A DNA stretch of 64,000 nucleotides from Cyanophora paradoxa (GCA_004431415.1 QPMI01000106.1:186001-250000); one strand, 5' to 3'; numbered from the stretch's first letter, positions 1 to 11,252 are shown. The notes: generated by a model not told the origin, from the sequence alone. Program-made: numbers and translations.

Positions 1-162
1 GTATTACCATGATTTGGGTGCGCGTGCGAGCACAGCCTGGCAGCCTAGACCTATCGGTCGTCATGGAAATTAAATGGCTGCCTACTCGACAACATTAGTC
101 ATAATCACGACGTCGACGTCGACGCTCTTCATCCCTAGAATTCTTACATATTTAATTTCCCA

Positions 163-696
163 GTGATTCCCACGGTGCTCGCCATATATATATGCATGAG
201 CGCTCCTCACCCTGCCGCGTGCGCGGGCCCCGGGGCCGGCGCCGCAGGGGACGCAAAGCGGGCGCGGGAGCACTACACGGCGGCCCTGCGGGTCTACCGC
301 GAGCACTTTCCGGACCACTTCGCTGAGGGAAGCCTCCGCGTCGTCGCCATCCGACAGGCCCTCGCCGAGCTCGCCGCGCCCAAGTCTGCAGCTGCGGCCG
401 CGGCCGCAGCTACAGCTACAGCGCCTCCAAAGGCCAGCGTCAGCGCCGGCGGCGCCGTTCTTCGGGATCGAAGAAAGAATTTCGGGATCGAAGAAGCGGC
501 CATGGCCAAGAATCCGGCGGATCCGGAGCCGCCGCCGGCGCCAGCACCACCTCCACCGCGCGGCATCGCCTCCGGGATCCTCGACCGCCTGCTCAAGCGC
601 TCGGCGGCCCGGGCCCGCATCGCGCCGGAGACGTCGCTGGCGCCGCCGCCGCCGCCGTCGCCGGCGCCGTCGCCCGCGCGCCGAACTCCGTTTTGA
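163..696 (+). CDS. Possible 3' exon(s) of an unknown gene with a TPR-like helical stretch
   Basis: An open frame runs to a stop at 694-696. The convincing part follows a possible acceptor (gccgcag near 247) and reads as an amphipathic helix pair with Arg/Glu/Tyr spacing (AREHYTAALRVYREHF), like a TPR-type repeat. The rest is Ala/Pro-rich. The frame runs through one copy pair of the dispersed 20-bp repeat at 471-505, so the repeat may be translated here or may lie in an unrecognised intron. The opposite strand is also open over the same stretch, as is common in this GC-rich DNA, so strand choice rests only on the helix-like segment. No function is assigned and no start codon is supported. Confidence 0.3.
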   Translation: MIPTVLAIYICMSAPHPAACAGPGAGAAGDAKRAREHYTAALRVYREHFPDHFAEGSLRVVAIRQALAELAAPKSAAAAAAAATATAPPKASVSAGGAVLRDRRKNFGIEEAAMAKNPADPEPPPAPAPPPPRGIASGILDRLLKRSAARARIAPETSLAPPPPPSPAPSPARRTPF

Positions 697-3600
697 ATTG
701 ATTTCTGATCGCAATTTATTTTGCATGCAAGCTAGCGCTTATTTTTGTTTTTGAGAGACTACGGTGGGGCGAACCCCCCGTAGGTAGTGATATTAAGTAT
801 AACAAAGTAATCACAAGCTTAAGACCAGTGTTCCGCGTTGATTTCAGCTAGCTTACGTGATCGATGTCATGATCTAACGTAATCACGACATGCTCTTTCC
901 TGGTAGAAATGTTGATATAGTTATATATAATTACCATACACATGCATATATATGATATATATGTATCTACGTACATTTACAGCTGCAGTATTACCTCCCC
1001 GCGGCCCCCCCGGCGCCTCCCCGCCTCCTTTCGAAATTTATGATCCTCGCCGAGCTTCTGAATTCGAAGTCTTCATGATCATGTGCATGTGCCTGCATCG
1101 AGTATATATGTATAATCCACTTAAGCGTTAAATTGACACTTAAGCTTTGACAAGTTGCTCAGCTCTTAGAATTGCGCCGCTACGTATCCGTATATACGTA
1201 TACCCCATTCGCGCATGCATGTGCTGCTGGGCAGCCGGCCGCGGGGGCGGGTGCGACCGCGATTGCAATTTTGGAGCGAGGGACAGGATGCCAAGGGAAG
1301 GCGGTTCGGAAAATCGGACCGCCCGAGGTGCACGTGGTCGAAATGGCCGGTGGTTGAAATCGCCGGATCCGGAGTACCAAAGAGTGGCGGCGACGCAGTC
1401 ACCCTCCCCCTTCGCCTCCGTCGGGCCCGAAGGCGTCGACGTCGCCGGCGCCTCTCTTCGGGATCGAAGAAAGAATTTCGGGATCGAAGAAAGAATTTCG
1501 CGGTCAGCGGCCCCGGCAGATCTCGGGCCCGAACGCGTCGACGTCGCCGGCGCCGTTCTTCGCCACGTCTGTGGCCGGTATCTCCAATCCAGGGCCAGCC
1601 GCCTCTTCTCCACCCCGCAGCAGCTCCGGATCCAGCTCCGGATCCGGTATCTTCGGACATGTACAGGCCTGCAAAGCTTATATAAGGGGCTTATAAAACC
1701 ATAAAACCAACGCAACCAAAGCTTATATTGGGGGCTCGGCTCTAGCTATAATGCTCTAGCTATATGACATGTACAGGCCTGCATGCGCGTGCGGCCGGCG
1801 CCGCGGTGCGAACAGCGGTCAGCGGCCGCGGCAGATCTAGAGTTAAAGAGCCAGAAAAACGAAAGCTTAGGGCTCAAGGGTGTCATGGAGAAGAAAGGGC
1901 ACCTCCGTAGCCCCCGTCTCCTCGGCGACGAACGCGACGGTCCGCGCCACTGCGCCTGCCACGTCCTCCCGCCGCCTGCAGGAAAGTCGATATCGAGCCC
2001 GATCGTGAGAAATAGATCTAGATTTAGAGCGGGCCGGGCGCGGATAATTATGTATATATATCGATCGGGTCGGATCGAAGTTAATTATGAAAGCACAAGA
2101 AAGTTAAGCACGTCGGGTCGTTCTTGCCGAAGGGCTCCCGCAGGCCGCGCCCGAAGAGTTTCCTGTAGAAGGACTCGCCCACGTATCCTGCGGCGAAAGG
2201 CGTCGACGTCGCCACGCTTCAGTTGTGAAGCTTAAGCCAACGCCAACGGGTGGGTGGGATCGGTGGGATCGAGGGGGGGGATCGGTGGTGGGTGGGGGGG
2301 GGTGGGGGGGGGGGTGCCGCTTCAGCTTAAGCCTCAGTCGGGGGGTGCCGCGCCGCACCCCTCTGGGGGAAGGCAAGCCCCCGCGGCCGCGTCTCGAGCT
2401 CGCCGGGAGCGGCGGAGGAAGAGGAGGCCGCTGGCGGGGGGCCCTCCGGCCCGTACCTGCATGCGTTACAGAACATTTGTGTTTGTATTGGTAGGATATC
2501 GATGTAGAACGAAATCAGCAGGGCGAGGCGGGCCCGGCAAAACATTTATATATGTATTGGTAGGATGTAGAATGAAATAAGCAGGGCGAGGCGGGCCCGG
2601 CCGTAGAATCGTATAGGATGTATAATTGAATCAGCACCAAAGCCCAGGCCCCAGGCCCCATTGGCAGGCCCCGGCGTTTCAATGCATCTTGATAAAAAGT
2701 ATATCCTTAAACCGACGGGGCCGGGCGAGGCAAGGCGGACCAGGCGATGCGGCAGCGGTCGCGGAAGCGGAGGGCCGCCTCGACCGACGGTAGAAGCGGC
2801 GAGATGACCTGCAGGCGGGGCGAGGCAGAAGATCGGGATCGAAGAAAGAAGTTCGGGATCGTAGCACGCGCACCCTCCTGTCCTCCAGGAAGAACGCGGC
2901 GAGGTACGCATGCTTAGGCGCCCCGTCCGAGCTTGAGCTCGAGGCGCCACGTGCACGGCCCCCGACGATCTCATAGACGCAAGGCGCCGCGGCCCCCACC
3001 CGCTGCATCCCGTGCGCGTCAGCCGCAGGCTCGGGGGGCCGGGGGGCACGGGCCGGGCGAGGGCGGGCGCGCCTTGCGCGTTGCGGCCGTCCAGACCCGC
3101 TCGAAGAGTTCGGCGTCGACCTGAATTTCAACGGAGAAAGGCGCGTGTGAGGAGAGCGCGCGACGCGGGGCGGGGGGTCAGACGGACCGGCGACGTCACG
3201 AGTTCCTTCCAGCGCGTCCCCAGGAACTCTGCGCGGGCAGGCGGAGTGGATGAATTAAAGAGGACGGGCACCAGGGAGCTGGAGGTCTGGAAGCTAAAAA
3301 AGAATCTCGGGATCGAAGAAAGAAGTTCGGGATCGAAGAAAGAAGTTCGGGATCGATCGCGAAGAAGAAAGAAGTTCGGGATCGAAGGGACGCCAGGACG
3401 GGCGCCAGGGAGCTGGAGGTCTAGAAGCTAAGATCTAGAACCGGAGGGGGTTAACGTCGCGCACGCAGAGCGAGCAGCGCGCTCGAATCGATGTCTGGAT
3501 CTGGATCCGGTTCCCCGCCGATCTCCTCGCGTTCGAGGCCTGCCGGCGCCGGCGCCGGCGCGGAAGCGTCCGGCGCCTGCATCTGGCCAGCCGCGGCCGC

Positions 3601-6600
3601 GGCCGCGGCCGCGGCCGGTTGGATCCATGTCGGAGTATCCTTGATCAGGGTTTTGAGCGCGTCGGCGAGCGCCTCGTGGTCCGCGGGGTCGAATCCGTCC
3701 AGGGCCCCCTCCTCCAGCCGCGCGAAGAGCGGGTCGCCCTCGTACTCGCGCCGGTCGAAGTGGAGGTCGGCGTCTGTGGGGCCACCGGCGCGCCCGTCCC
3801 GCCGGTCGAGCCACTGCGCAGCCAGGATGCAGCGGTCCTGATGTTGTGCAGCATCCTGCGCATGCGGCATTCCAACCGAGTTACAGGGCGCGAGCGCGAT
3901 AAATACCCACCGTTATATTGATTGCGATGCTACGATGCATTTAATGGGTGCGCCAGCGTCATTTATATCGATATTATGTAGTATCCAACATACACAAGTT
4001 ATACAGTACTGCCGCAGTGCACCTTTGGGCGATAGAATTGAGCGCATCCGAAGCGGCGACCCCGCCAAAGGAAGCCAGAGGATTTGTACGCGACTGGTTG
4101 CCGAAGACCCGATTTCAGGATTCCCAATTTCGACTTCCAGACGCGGGAAACGCCTTTCCACGGCCACTTGCTCCGCCGCTTTTTCGCCGTCCTCTTCGAA
4201 TTCGCCTTCCCTCCGGTCTCTTCTTGTGTCTCCGACCCCTCCGCGTCCGTCGCCCCGTCCTCCTCCTCGATCGCGATCGGCGGCTGCCCCGGACCCGGAT
4301 CCCCTGCGCATGTCGGCGCACGCGCGCCGCCGTCAACGGACGCGAGCGAATGGCGCGGGCGCGGCTGCGCTGCAGCTGCCCCCCGGCTTCTTTGCTGGAT
4401 CCGGAGCGCGTTTGCGTTTAAATTTCTCACCGCTGCGTTTCCTGACGAGCGCCGGCTGCCGCAGGGCCTCTGGATCTGAGACCGCGAAATTCGTCCTTTA
4501 ATATAAATTCGCTTTTTAATATAAATTCAACCCCGGCCCGCACCGCTCGCGTCGTGACTGAGCGCGTCTCCGGATCGGGGTCCTCCTTCATGATCAGCTG
4601 CAGGTGCTGAATTCACGCTGACCCGCCGCGGCCGCTTTCGACCGCTGCTGGAACTGATGTCGCCTTGCCAAAGTAGTTGAGCGGGCTGGTCCATAGGACT
4701 TGCTTTTCGCACAATTGCCGGTACCAGTCCCGCGATTGCAAGGGGGGCGGCTGCACGTGCACGCCCGTGGCTGCCTCCGGATCCGGATGCAGCTGCGGCG
4801 ACGCCAGCGCTGATGGAAGGCGACGCTTCGCATTCCAGGCTCGAGCTCGCCCCGCCATTCGAATCCACCTGGGGGCGACGGGGGCTGCCTGACATCGGGG
4901 GCGACGTCGACGCTTGCAGGCTCGCCCCGCCGTCCACGGCCAGCCCCTCCCGAGACGACCTGCGCGCGGGCGGGGCAGAAGTTCGGGATCGAAGAAAGAA
5001 GTTCGGGATCGAAGCAACGGCGCAGTCGGCGACCTCGCCCCTCCGTCCACGGCCAGCCCCTCGCTCCCTCCCGCCCCTGCGGCCTGCTCGTGCAGCTGGT
5101 CGCGCCGCCGCTTGTGTCTGGATCTGCTTTCGGAGTGCAGCAGCGCCAACAGGCCAGGGAAACCCTGCGGCGCTTCATGATCAGCCTCCATGAGTCCTCC
5201 GACGGCTCAACGCAATCTGAGGTTGGGGCGGGTATATATGGATGCGTGACACCTCTAAGACTTCAACAAAACTTCTATAAGACCTTATAAGCCTTATATA
5301 TATACACATGTAGGTATAGAGGGCACCTCCAGGGCCCCCGTCTCTTCGGCGACGAACGCGACCGTCCGCGCCACGGCGCCCGCCACGTCCCGACGCCGCC
5401 TGCGACAGCGCCGTCGGGACGTGAAGTTTCGGGATCGAAGAAACGGGCGAAGAAAGAAGTTCGGGATCGAAGAAACGGGCGGGGCGGGGGGCGGGGTAGA
5501 GAGGCCATGCAGATCTAGGGTCGGGCGCTTGCACGTTAATACAATCAATCGCAACTCACGCCGGGTCGTTGTAGCCGATGCGGGCACGCGTCGCCCTGGG
5601 TTCCCCAACGAGGAGCTTCCTGTAGAATTCCTCGCCCTGGTACCCTGCGTCCGACGGTCGCCAGTTAACTTTCTTCCTGATATGGCATTCCCACGTCTAA
5701 AAATCAAGATCTTCTGGGGTCTTCCGCCGTCGCTTCTATTATATAACTAGCTGTCTCTGGTTTTTCAAAACGGGTGCTGGTAGTTAATCTAATTAGTTGC
5801 GGACTAGTACTGCAATATTAATTATGGGACGACGTGCACCTTCCAGCGGATACATTAGCTTGTCGCCGGGGGCCTTGGCGCCAGCCAAAGGTCCCTTAGG
5901 GCCAAGCCTGGTGCCCCGGCCCGGTGAGGTGAGATGCAGTTCGGTCGCGAATAATTATAACCAGAAGCGTGCGCTGAGCGCGGGCTTCGAAAGTCATTTT
6001 AAGCGGGCCCGGCCGCACCAGGCGATGCGGCAGCGGTCGCGGAAGCGCAGTGCGTCCTCAGCCGACGGCAGCGGCGGCGAGACGACCTGTCGGGCACGCG
6101 CGCGGCGCCGGCGCCGGCGCCGTCACGATGAGACGGACCCGAATCAAAAGAAAGCTCCCATTAGTATTGAGCACCTTCTCGCCCTCCAGAGTGAAGGCGA
6201 TCACAAACGTGTCCCCGTCTCGTCCCCGCGACATGCGTTCGACGTGATACGGTCGCGACGGCCCCGATCGCGACGCGTACGGCTGCAGCTGCCACAAGGG
6301 TCATATGCATGCACGACTTTGCGGGGGCGATCGCGATTATACATATAAACGCATATTCAAAAAAAGAATTCGAAGCGCACCTTCTTCGATTTCATATGCA
6401 TGATTATGTTCCACGCCTCAGCGACGAGCTCCCGGTTCACCTGCATGCGCAGGGGAACAAATGTCAGCTCGAGCCGCGGGTTCAGTGGAGTGGTTGCAAT
6501 GGGCTCGGACCGGGGTCACAAGGACCCGCCAGCGTGTCGCCAGAAACACTGCGCAGCTCTCAACTTCGGGATGCCACATGCATATGCACACACGCTCCCA

Positions 6601-7104
6601 CGGCGACCAGAGAGGGTACGCACGCAAAAGCTCGGATGGCTTGGAGAACGGGGTGTCGAGTGCAGACTCGGATCCCTGCCCTTCGGAGGCGGCCGCCTGT
6701 CCGCCTGTATCCACAGCGTGAGCTCGCCCGAACCTCGAGCTCGACGCCTCGACTGGAGCCGCAGCAGAGCCCTCTTCGGATCCGGATCCTCCACCAGGTG
6801 CTGAGAAAGCGTCAACGTTGGCCCGCCGCGGCCGCTTTCGACTGCTGCTGGAATCGATAGTTTCGCCTTTCGGATAGTTTGGCTGCAGCTGGCCTGCAGC
6901 TGGGCCTTTCGGCTTTTTCGGCCTTGCTTTCTGCACAATCTTGCTGTCGGCCGCAATGACAAGCGGGGCGACGCTGGGCGCTGAGGGTGACGCTTCCAGG
7001 CTCAATGGCGAGCTCGCCCCTCCCTTGAGCTCGCTCCCTCCCGAGACGACCTGCGCGCGGGCGGGGCAGAAGTTCGGGATCGAAGAAAGAAGTTCGGGAT
7101 CGAA
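471..7104 (+). repeat. Dispersed 20-bp repeat family (seven clusters)
   Basis: The unit TTCGGGATCGAAGAAAGAAG occurs as short tandem clusters, usually about two copies, at 471-505, 1456-1500, 2831-2864, 3306-3385 (about four copies), 4979-5014, 5428-5481 and 7071-7104. Every copy is in the same orientation. They sit between exon-like segments of the minus-strand modules or inside open frames. I saw no copy after 7.2 kb. Confidence 0.85.
1903..5164 (-). CDS. Unknown repeated module 3 (multi-exon; may be one gene with modules 1 and 2)
   Basis: This is the most divergent of three related modules. Exons recognised on the minus strand, 5' to 3': GFPGLLALLHSESR at about 5164, a Ser-rich exon with SSSSGRKRPRR (nuclear-signal-like) near 4600, a Lys/Arg-rich exon around 4000-4430, DRCILAAQWLDRRDG within 3451-3855, FLGTRWKELVTSPV near 3220, VDAELFERVW near 3110, KHAYLAAFFLEDRR near 2900, a segment with ALRFRDRCRIAW near 2760, GYVGESFYRKLF near 2190, and REDVAGAVARTVAFVAEETG ending at a GTGCCC donor at 1902. 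Sequence similarity to the other modules is what identifies these as exons. I do not recognise the family. The start and final exon are not identified. Confidence 0.42.
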
Positions 7105-7257
7105 TCAACGGCGCAGTCGGCGGCGCCGGCGTCGGCCGCCCACCTTCACGAGCTCGCTCATTCCCGCTCCTGCGGCCTGTTCCTGCAGCTGCAGCTGGTC
7201 GCGCCGCCGCTTGTGTCTGCTGTCGGAGTGCAGCAGTGCGAATAGGCCAGGGAAACC
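5337..7257 (-). CDS. Unknown repeated module 2
   Basis: Same order of exons as its neighbours. GFPGLFALLHSDSR starts at 7257 directly after a gcgccgcag acceptor. Then come a linker with SSSSRKRPRRANV (likely nuclear-type basic motif), KPSELLRAY, FLATRWRVLVTPV near 6520, VNRELVAEAWNI near 6440, a beta-strand-like exon containing DTFVIAFTLEGEKV (6130-6270), a segment near 6050 homologous to the ALRFRDRCRIAW exon, LGPKGPLAGAKAPGDKL (5850-5920), a GYQGEEFYRKLL exon (5560-5640), and a GAVARTVAFVAEETGALE exon ending at 5337. It lacks the DRCIL exon found in modules 1 and 3. Function unknown. The GFPGL exon can be spliced directly onto the last exon of module 1, so modules may be parts of one gene. 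Confidence 0.45.
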
Positions 7258-7351
7258 CTGCGGCGCTCAGTGATCAGCCTCTATGAGTACGTTGATATCG
7301 AATTCGTTCGACGTTTTGATGAAATCTATGGGACAGGCCTAGGGCGGGTAC

Positions 7352-9075
7352 CTCGAGAGCCCCCGTCTCCTCGGCGACGAACGCAACCGTCCGCGCCACT
7401 GCGCCCGCCAAGTCTTCCCGCCACCTGCAGCAGGGCCGGCGCCGTCGGTCGCGGGCGCCCGCGGGCAGGAGCCAGATCTAGAGTCGGGTGCTAGAACGGC
7501 AACGCACGCTGGGTCGTTGTAACCGATGGGGGGGCGCTTCGCCGCGGGTCCGTCAACGAAAAGCTTCCTGTAGAATTTCTCGCCCTTGTACCCTGCGTGG
7601 CCGGTTAGTTTTATTGTCTCCTGATATGGCATTAATATTCCCACGTTTACAAAAGCGTGTATATGTAAGATTCTGGGTTCGTGATTCTTCCACCGTCGCT
7701 TGCATTAATATGACTAGCGGTCTCTGCTGAGGTTGAAACAGGTGCTGGTAGCGATAGCTTAGTTGCAGACTGCAATTACGGGACGACGCGCGTAGCTATA
7801 GTTTAATTTAGCTGCAGACTGCAATCACGGGAAGACGCGCACCTTCCAGCGGATATGCGAGCTTGTCGTCGGGCGCCTTATACTCGCGCGCGAAGGGTCC
7901 CTGGGGACCAAGCCTGGTGCCCGGGATTAAGCTTAAGAAATGTTTATAATGATAAGATGGACGTGTACACGGCCGCACTAGGAATTCTATATATATTGAT
8001 AGGATGCTTATCTTAAAAATCAACGTATTGATAAGATGCATATCCTTGAAACCGACGGGGCCGGGCGAGGCGAGACGGACCACGCGATGCGGCAGCGGTC
8101 GCGGAATCGCAGCGCGTCCTCGTCCGACGGCAGCGGCGGCGAGACGACCTGTCGGGCACGCGCGCGGCGCCGGCGCCGTACGCGTCACGTTGAGACGGAC
8201 CCGAATAAAAATAAAGCTCCCATTAGTATTGGGCACCTTCTCGCCCTCCAGAGTAAAGGCGATCACAAAAATGTCCCCGTCTTTTCCCCGCGACATGCGT
8301 CCGACGCGATACGATCGCGACGGCTCCGACCGCGACGGCTGCCACATGTACAAGGGTCATATGCATATGCCTTTGCGGGGCGATCGCGACTACATACAGA
8401 CGCACCCCCACCCCCTTGGTTTTCATGAATATGCTCCACGCCTCAGCAACAAGCTTCCGGTTTACCTGCAGAGGGCAAAGCGTCAGCTCACGGTGCTGCG
8501 GGTCCGATTAAACGGTTGGCTAGGACCGGGGGCGTCACAAGGACCCTCCAGCGCGCCGCCAGAAACACTGCGCAGCTCTCAATATCGCGATTCAGCCAGA
8601 TCTAGAGCATGATGGTATGCTCACGCAAAAGCTCGGCCGGCTTCAAGAACGGAATGTTGGGCGCATCGCCGACGTCTGCACTTGCCGCTGCCGCCTCGGA
8701 TCCCCGCCCTAGCCCTAGGCCTTCGGTGGCAGCTGCCTGTCCACCTCCGTCCACAGCACGAGCGGGCCCGAACCTCGACGCCTCGATGGGGGCCTGCATC
8801 CCGACTCTGCCCGCGGCCGCGAGCGGTTTCTCCGCCGGTGCCTGCACCAATCGCATGCTGTGGACCAGGTCCTTCACTGCTTGAATGAGCGCCCCGTGGT
8901 CCGCGGGGTCGACCCCGTCCAGGGCCCCCGCCTCCAGCCGCGCGAAGAGCGGGTCGCCCTCGTACTCGCGCCGGTCGAAGAAGTGGTCAGCGTCCGTGGG
9001 GCCGCCAGCGCGCCCGTCCCGCCGGTCGAGCCACTGCGCCACCAGGATGCAGCGGTCCCGGAACCGCGCGGCCTC
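7352..9075 (-). CDS. Unknown repeated module 1
   Basis: The best preserved of the three modules. Exons on the minus strand: EAARFRDRCILVAQWLDRR from 9075 (acceptor tgtacag), continuing through an Ala-rich linker to KPAELLREHT near 8620; FLAARWRVLVTPP (8550); VNRKLVAEAWSIFMK (8460); SRGKDGDIFVIAFTLEGEKV (8180-8300); SPPLPSDEDALRFRDRCRIA (8060-8150); LGPQGPFAREYKAPDDKL (7850-7930); GYKGEKFYRKLFVDG (7520-7600); and WREDLAGAVARTVAFVAEE, ending before a GTACCC donor at 7351. A possible extra 5' exon (DEQARLTPPDQLPLARPSVW) lies at 9154-9260. No domain family is recognised. Exon conservation with modules 2 and 3 is the support for coding. Confidence 0.45.
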
Positions 9076-9452
9076 CTGTACACGTGTATGCACAATACGA
9101 ATATCAGATCAAGACCGGACCGCGGGAGGCGGAGAACGGGGCTCCGCGCCTCACTATTGCAATTGCGGAGTCCCGTCGCGGAGCCGCGGTCGCCAAACGC
9201 TCGGCCGCGCCAGCGGAAGCTGATCCGGCGGAGTGAGGCGGGCCTGTTCATCGGCCAGTAGATGCCCTTCGCGACCGCTTTGGCTGGCGACGAGCTTCCG
9301 CTCGCGATCGGGATCGCGATCGCCTCCAGATCCCCGGTCCCCTGATCGCGACCGTCGGACGCTCCGCGCCCCGACACGAGTGCCTGCGCAGATAAAATGT
9401 GTTATAAAAAAATTATTTTTTATTGATGACTCGTCAAGGGTACGGATCCCGA

Positions 9453-11252
9453 TCAAATAATATCGATGCGCTCGCGTACCCGTGCCTGAGCGCTCGTCCG
9501 TCCTTCCCGTCCTTCTTCTGTGCCCGGCGCTGTTGCCTTGACCTTCTCTCGGCTCGCTTCAGAAGCCTTGTGCTGCGAGGCCCGATCGGAGACGTCGTGG
9601 CCCTGGTCCGAAAAAGGTTGCGAACCGCTATTGGCCGCGGGGGTACCGAAACTGCCGCCGGCGCGGGCGGGCCGACCGCCGGCCGAGGGGGTACCGCAAT
9701 TGCCGCCGGTACGGGCGGGCCGGCCACGCGCCACGGGGTTAACGCAACTGCCGCCGGCGCGGGCGGGCTGGGCGTGGGCCGTGGGAGTACCACAATTGCA
9801 GCCGGTACGGGCGGGCCGGGCGCGGGCCGCGGGGGTGCCGCAACTGCCGCCGGTTCGGGTGGGCCGGCCGCCATCCGTGGGAGTACCACAATCGCAGCCG
9901 GTACGGGCGGGCCGGGCGCGGGCCGCGGGGAAACCGCCGCTGCCGTCGGTACGGGCGGGCCGGGCGTGGGCTGCGGGGGTACCGCAATTGCCGCCGGCTC
10001 GGGCGGGCCGGCCGCGGGCCGTGGGGGTACCACAATTGCAGCCGGTACGGGCGGGCCGGGCGCGTGCCACGGGGGTACCGCCGCTGCTGCCAGTACGGAC
10101 GGCCGCGGGGCGGCCGCGGGTCGTGGGGGCACCGCCGCTGCCGCCGGCGCGAGCAGGCTGGCCGCCGGCCGCGGGGGTACCGCAACTGCCGCCGGCGCGG
10201 GCGGGCCGACCCGCGCCGTTTCCCGCGCGCCTGCGTCCTGCGCCGCCGCCCTCTCGAGGCTCGCATCGGGGGCCTTGAGCTGCGAGGCCGTTCAGTAAAG
10301 TCCTGAGCTGCGTCGCGGCCCCGGTCCGAAAAAGTGTGCGAACCACTGTCAAACAGGTACCGTCGCCGCAGACCGCCGGCCAGGGGGGTACGGGTACGAT
10401 CCGCGCCGCGTCCCTCGCGCCCGCGCCCGGCGCCGGGGCCCTCTCGAGGCTTGCACGTCCACTTTGCTCCGGGCGTGAAGCCGTTGAAGCGGAATTTGAT
10501 GGCGGGAACGAGGCGGAAGAGAGTGGTGGCGGGGGGAAAGAGTGGTGAGGCGCGGGCACGCTCAACCAGAAAGTGGAGCTCGCGATCGAGTCGCGGGCAA
10601 GCTCGACCAGGCAGGCTGCAGGGGGCGCCGGCTGCAGCGCGCCGGCTGGCCATGCACATGGGGGCGGAGCGGCGCTGGCTGCGTGCACGTGGTGCGGTCC
10701 GAGCGCTGCAAGATTCAGGGGTGCACCGGCACCGGGGCTGAAACTTAAGCTTAAGTTGTCATGACCATCGCACAGCGGCGCTGTCACGAACTTCGCCCGC
10801 GCCGGCCGCGGCACCGCGGCCGGCACTAGTGCTGCTGTCGGTTGCGATGGCGCCGGCCGCGGCACCGCGGCCGGCACTAGTGCTGCTGTTGGTTGCGATG
10901 GCGCTGAGTGCCGCGCGAGATCCGCCGCGGCAGCGGCGACAGTTGCCAGAGCGAAGGGGTCGGCAGCGTTCAGCATGCGCAGCGCCTCCGCTAAAGCCGC
11001 CGTCGACGCTGAGCTCGAGGGCGCTGGCCCATCGCCGGCGCCGGCCGCGGCCGCGGAATCAACGTTGCACGCTGGCATCGATATCGAAACGGAAGCCGCG
11101 CCGGGCAGCGGTGGCGGGCTGCAGCTGGAAGAGGCCTGTGAGGGCATATCCACCGAGGCCTCGCGATCAATTGGCCGGCAGCGCGCAGCGCCGTCAAAAT
11201 CCAAGGATCCGGAGCAGATCTGAGAATGCAAATGGATCAGATGAAGCTCCAT
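9453..11252 (-). CDS. Long open frame with 16-residue tandem repeats (hypothetical)
   Basis: An uninterrupted minus-strand frame of 599 codons, start ATG at 11252. The first third has non-repetitive composition, including a helix-like stretch (AEALRMLNAADPFALATVAA) and Ser/Pro/Ala linkers. The last third is made of about twelve copies of a Gly/Arg/Pro/Thr/Cys-rich 16-residue unit of the type RPARTGCNCGTPTA, from a 48-bp minisatellite. Other frames over the minisatellite are also open, because a 48-bp period keeps every frame open once it is free of stops. Coding is therefore plausible but not proven. If translated, it would be a low-complexity repeat protein. Introns are possible. Confidence 0.35.
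   Translation of the reverse strand: MELHLIHLHSQICSGSLDFDGAARCRPIDREASVDMPSQASSSCSPPPLPGAASVSISMPACNVDSAAAAGAGDGPAPSSSASTAALAEALRMLNAADPFALATVAAAAADLARHSAPSQPTAALVPAAVPRPAPSQPTAALVPAAVPRPARAKFVTAPLCDGHDNLSLSFSPGAGAPLNLAALGPHHVHAASAAPPPCAWPAGALQPAPPAACLVELARDSIASSTFWLSVPAPHHSFPPPPLSSASFPPSNSASTASRPEQSGRASLERAPAPGAGARDAARIVPVPPWPAVCGDGTCLTVVRTLFRTGAATQLRTLLNGLAAQGPRCEPREGGGAGRRRAGNGAGRPARAGGSCGTPAAGGQPARAGGSGGAPTTRGRPAAVRTGSSGGTPVARARPARTGCNCGTPTARGRPARAGGNCGTPAAHARPARTDGSGGFPAARARPARTGCDCGTPTDGGRPTRTGGSCGTPAARARPARTGCNCGTPTAHAQPARAGGSCVNPVARGRPARTGGNCGTPSAGGRPARAGGSFGTPAANSGSQPFSDQGHDVSDRASQHKASEASREKVKATAPGTEEGREGRTSAQARVRERIDII
9664..10240. repeat. 48-bp minisatellite, about 12 units
   Basis: Tandem imperfect units each carry GGGCGGGCC followed by GGGGGTACC and a GCAATTGC or GCAACTGC box. 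Successive GGGCGGGC boxes lie 48-49 bp apart. Copies alternate between two subtypes (CAATTGCAGCCGGTAC and CAACTGCCGCCGG), which suggests a 96-bp higher-order unit. Confidence 0.85.
10801..10906. repeat. Direct duplication of about 52 bp
   Basis: Two nearly identical copies begin GCCGGCCGCGGCACCGCGGC and end in GCTGCTGT(C/T)GGTTGCGATGGC. They lie inside the long minus-strand frame, which stays open through both, and add an in-frame repeat (PSQPTAALVPAAVPRPA twice). Confidence 0.85.

Noticed and set aside
1140-1715. Arg-rich open frames on both strands as genes
   Set aside because: Composition is driven by GC content. They contain the 20-bp repeat and a duplicated GTCGACGTCGCCGGCGCC block. No splice-supported exon was found.
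471-7104. Dispersed 20-bp repeats as terminal repeats of a transposon
   Set aside because: All copies share one orientation, there are no target-site duplications, and no transposase or reverse transcriptase motif was seen anywhere in the window.
9664-10240. CRISPR-like array
   Set aside because: Units are contiguous, with no unique spacers, in a eukaryotic genome. It is a minisatellite.
9423-10298. Plus-strand Gly/Thr/Ala repeat frame as a separate gene
   Set aside because: Any frame free of stops in a 48-bp unit stays open through the array. The minus frame is much longer and extends into non-repetitive sequence.
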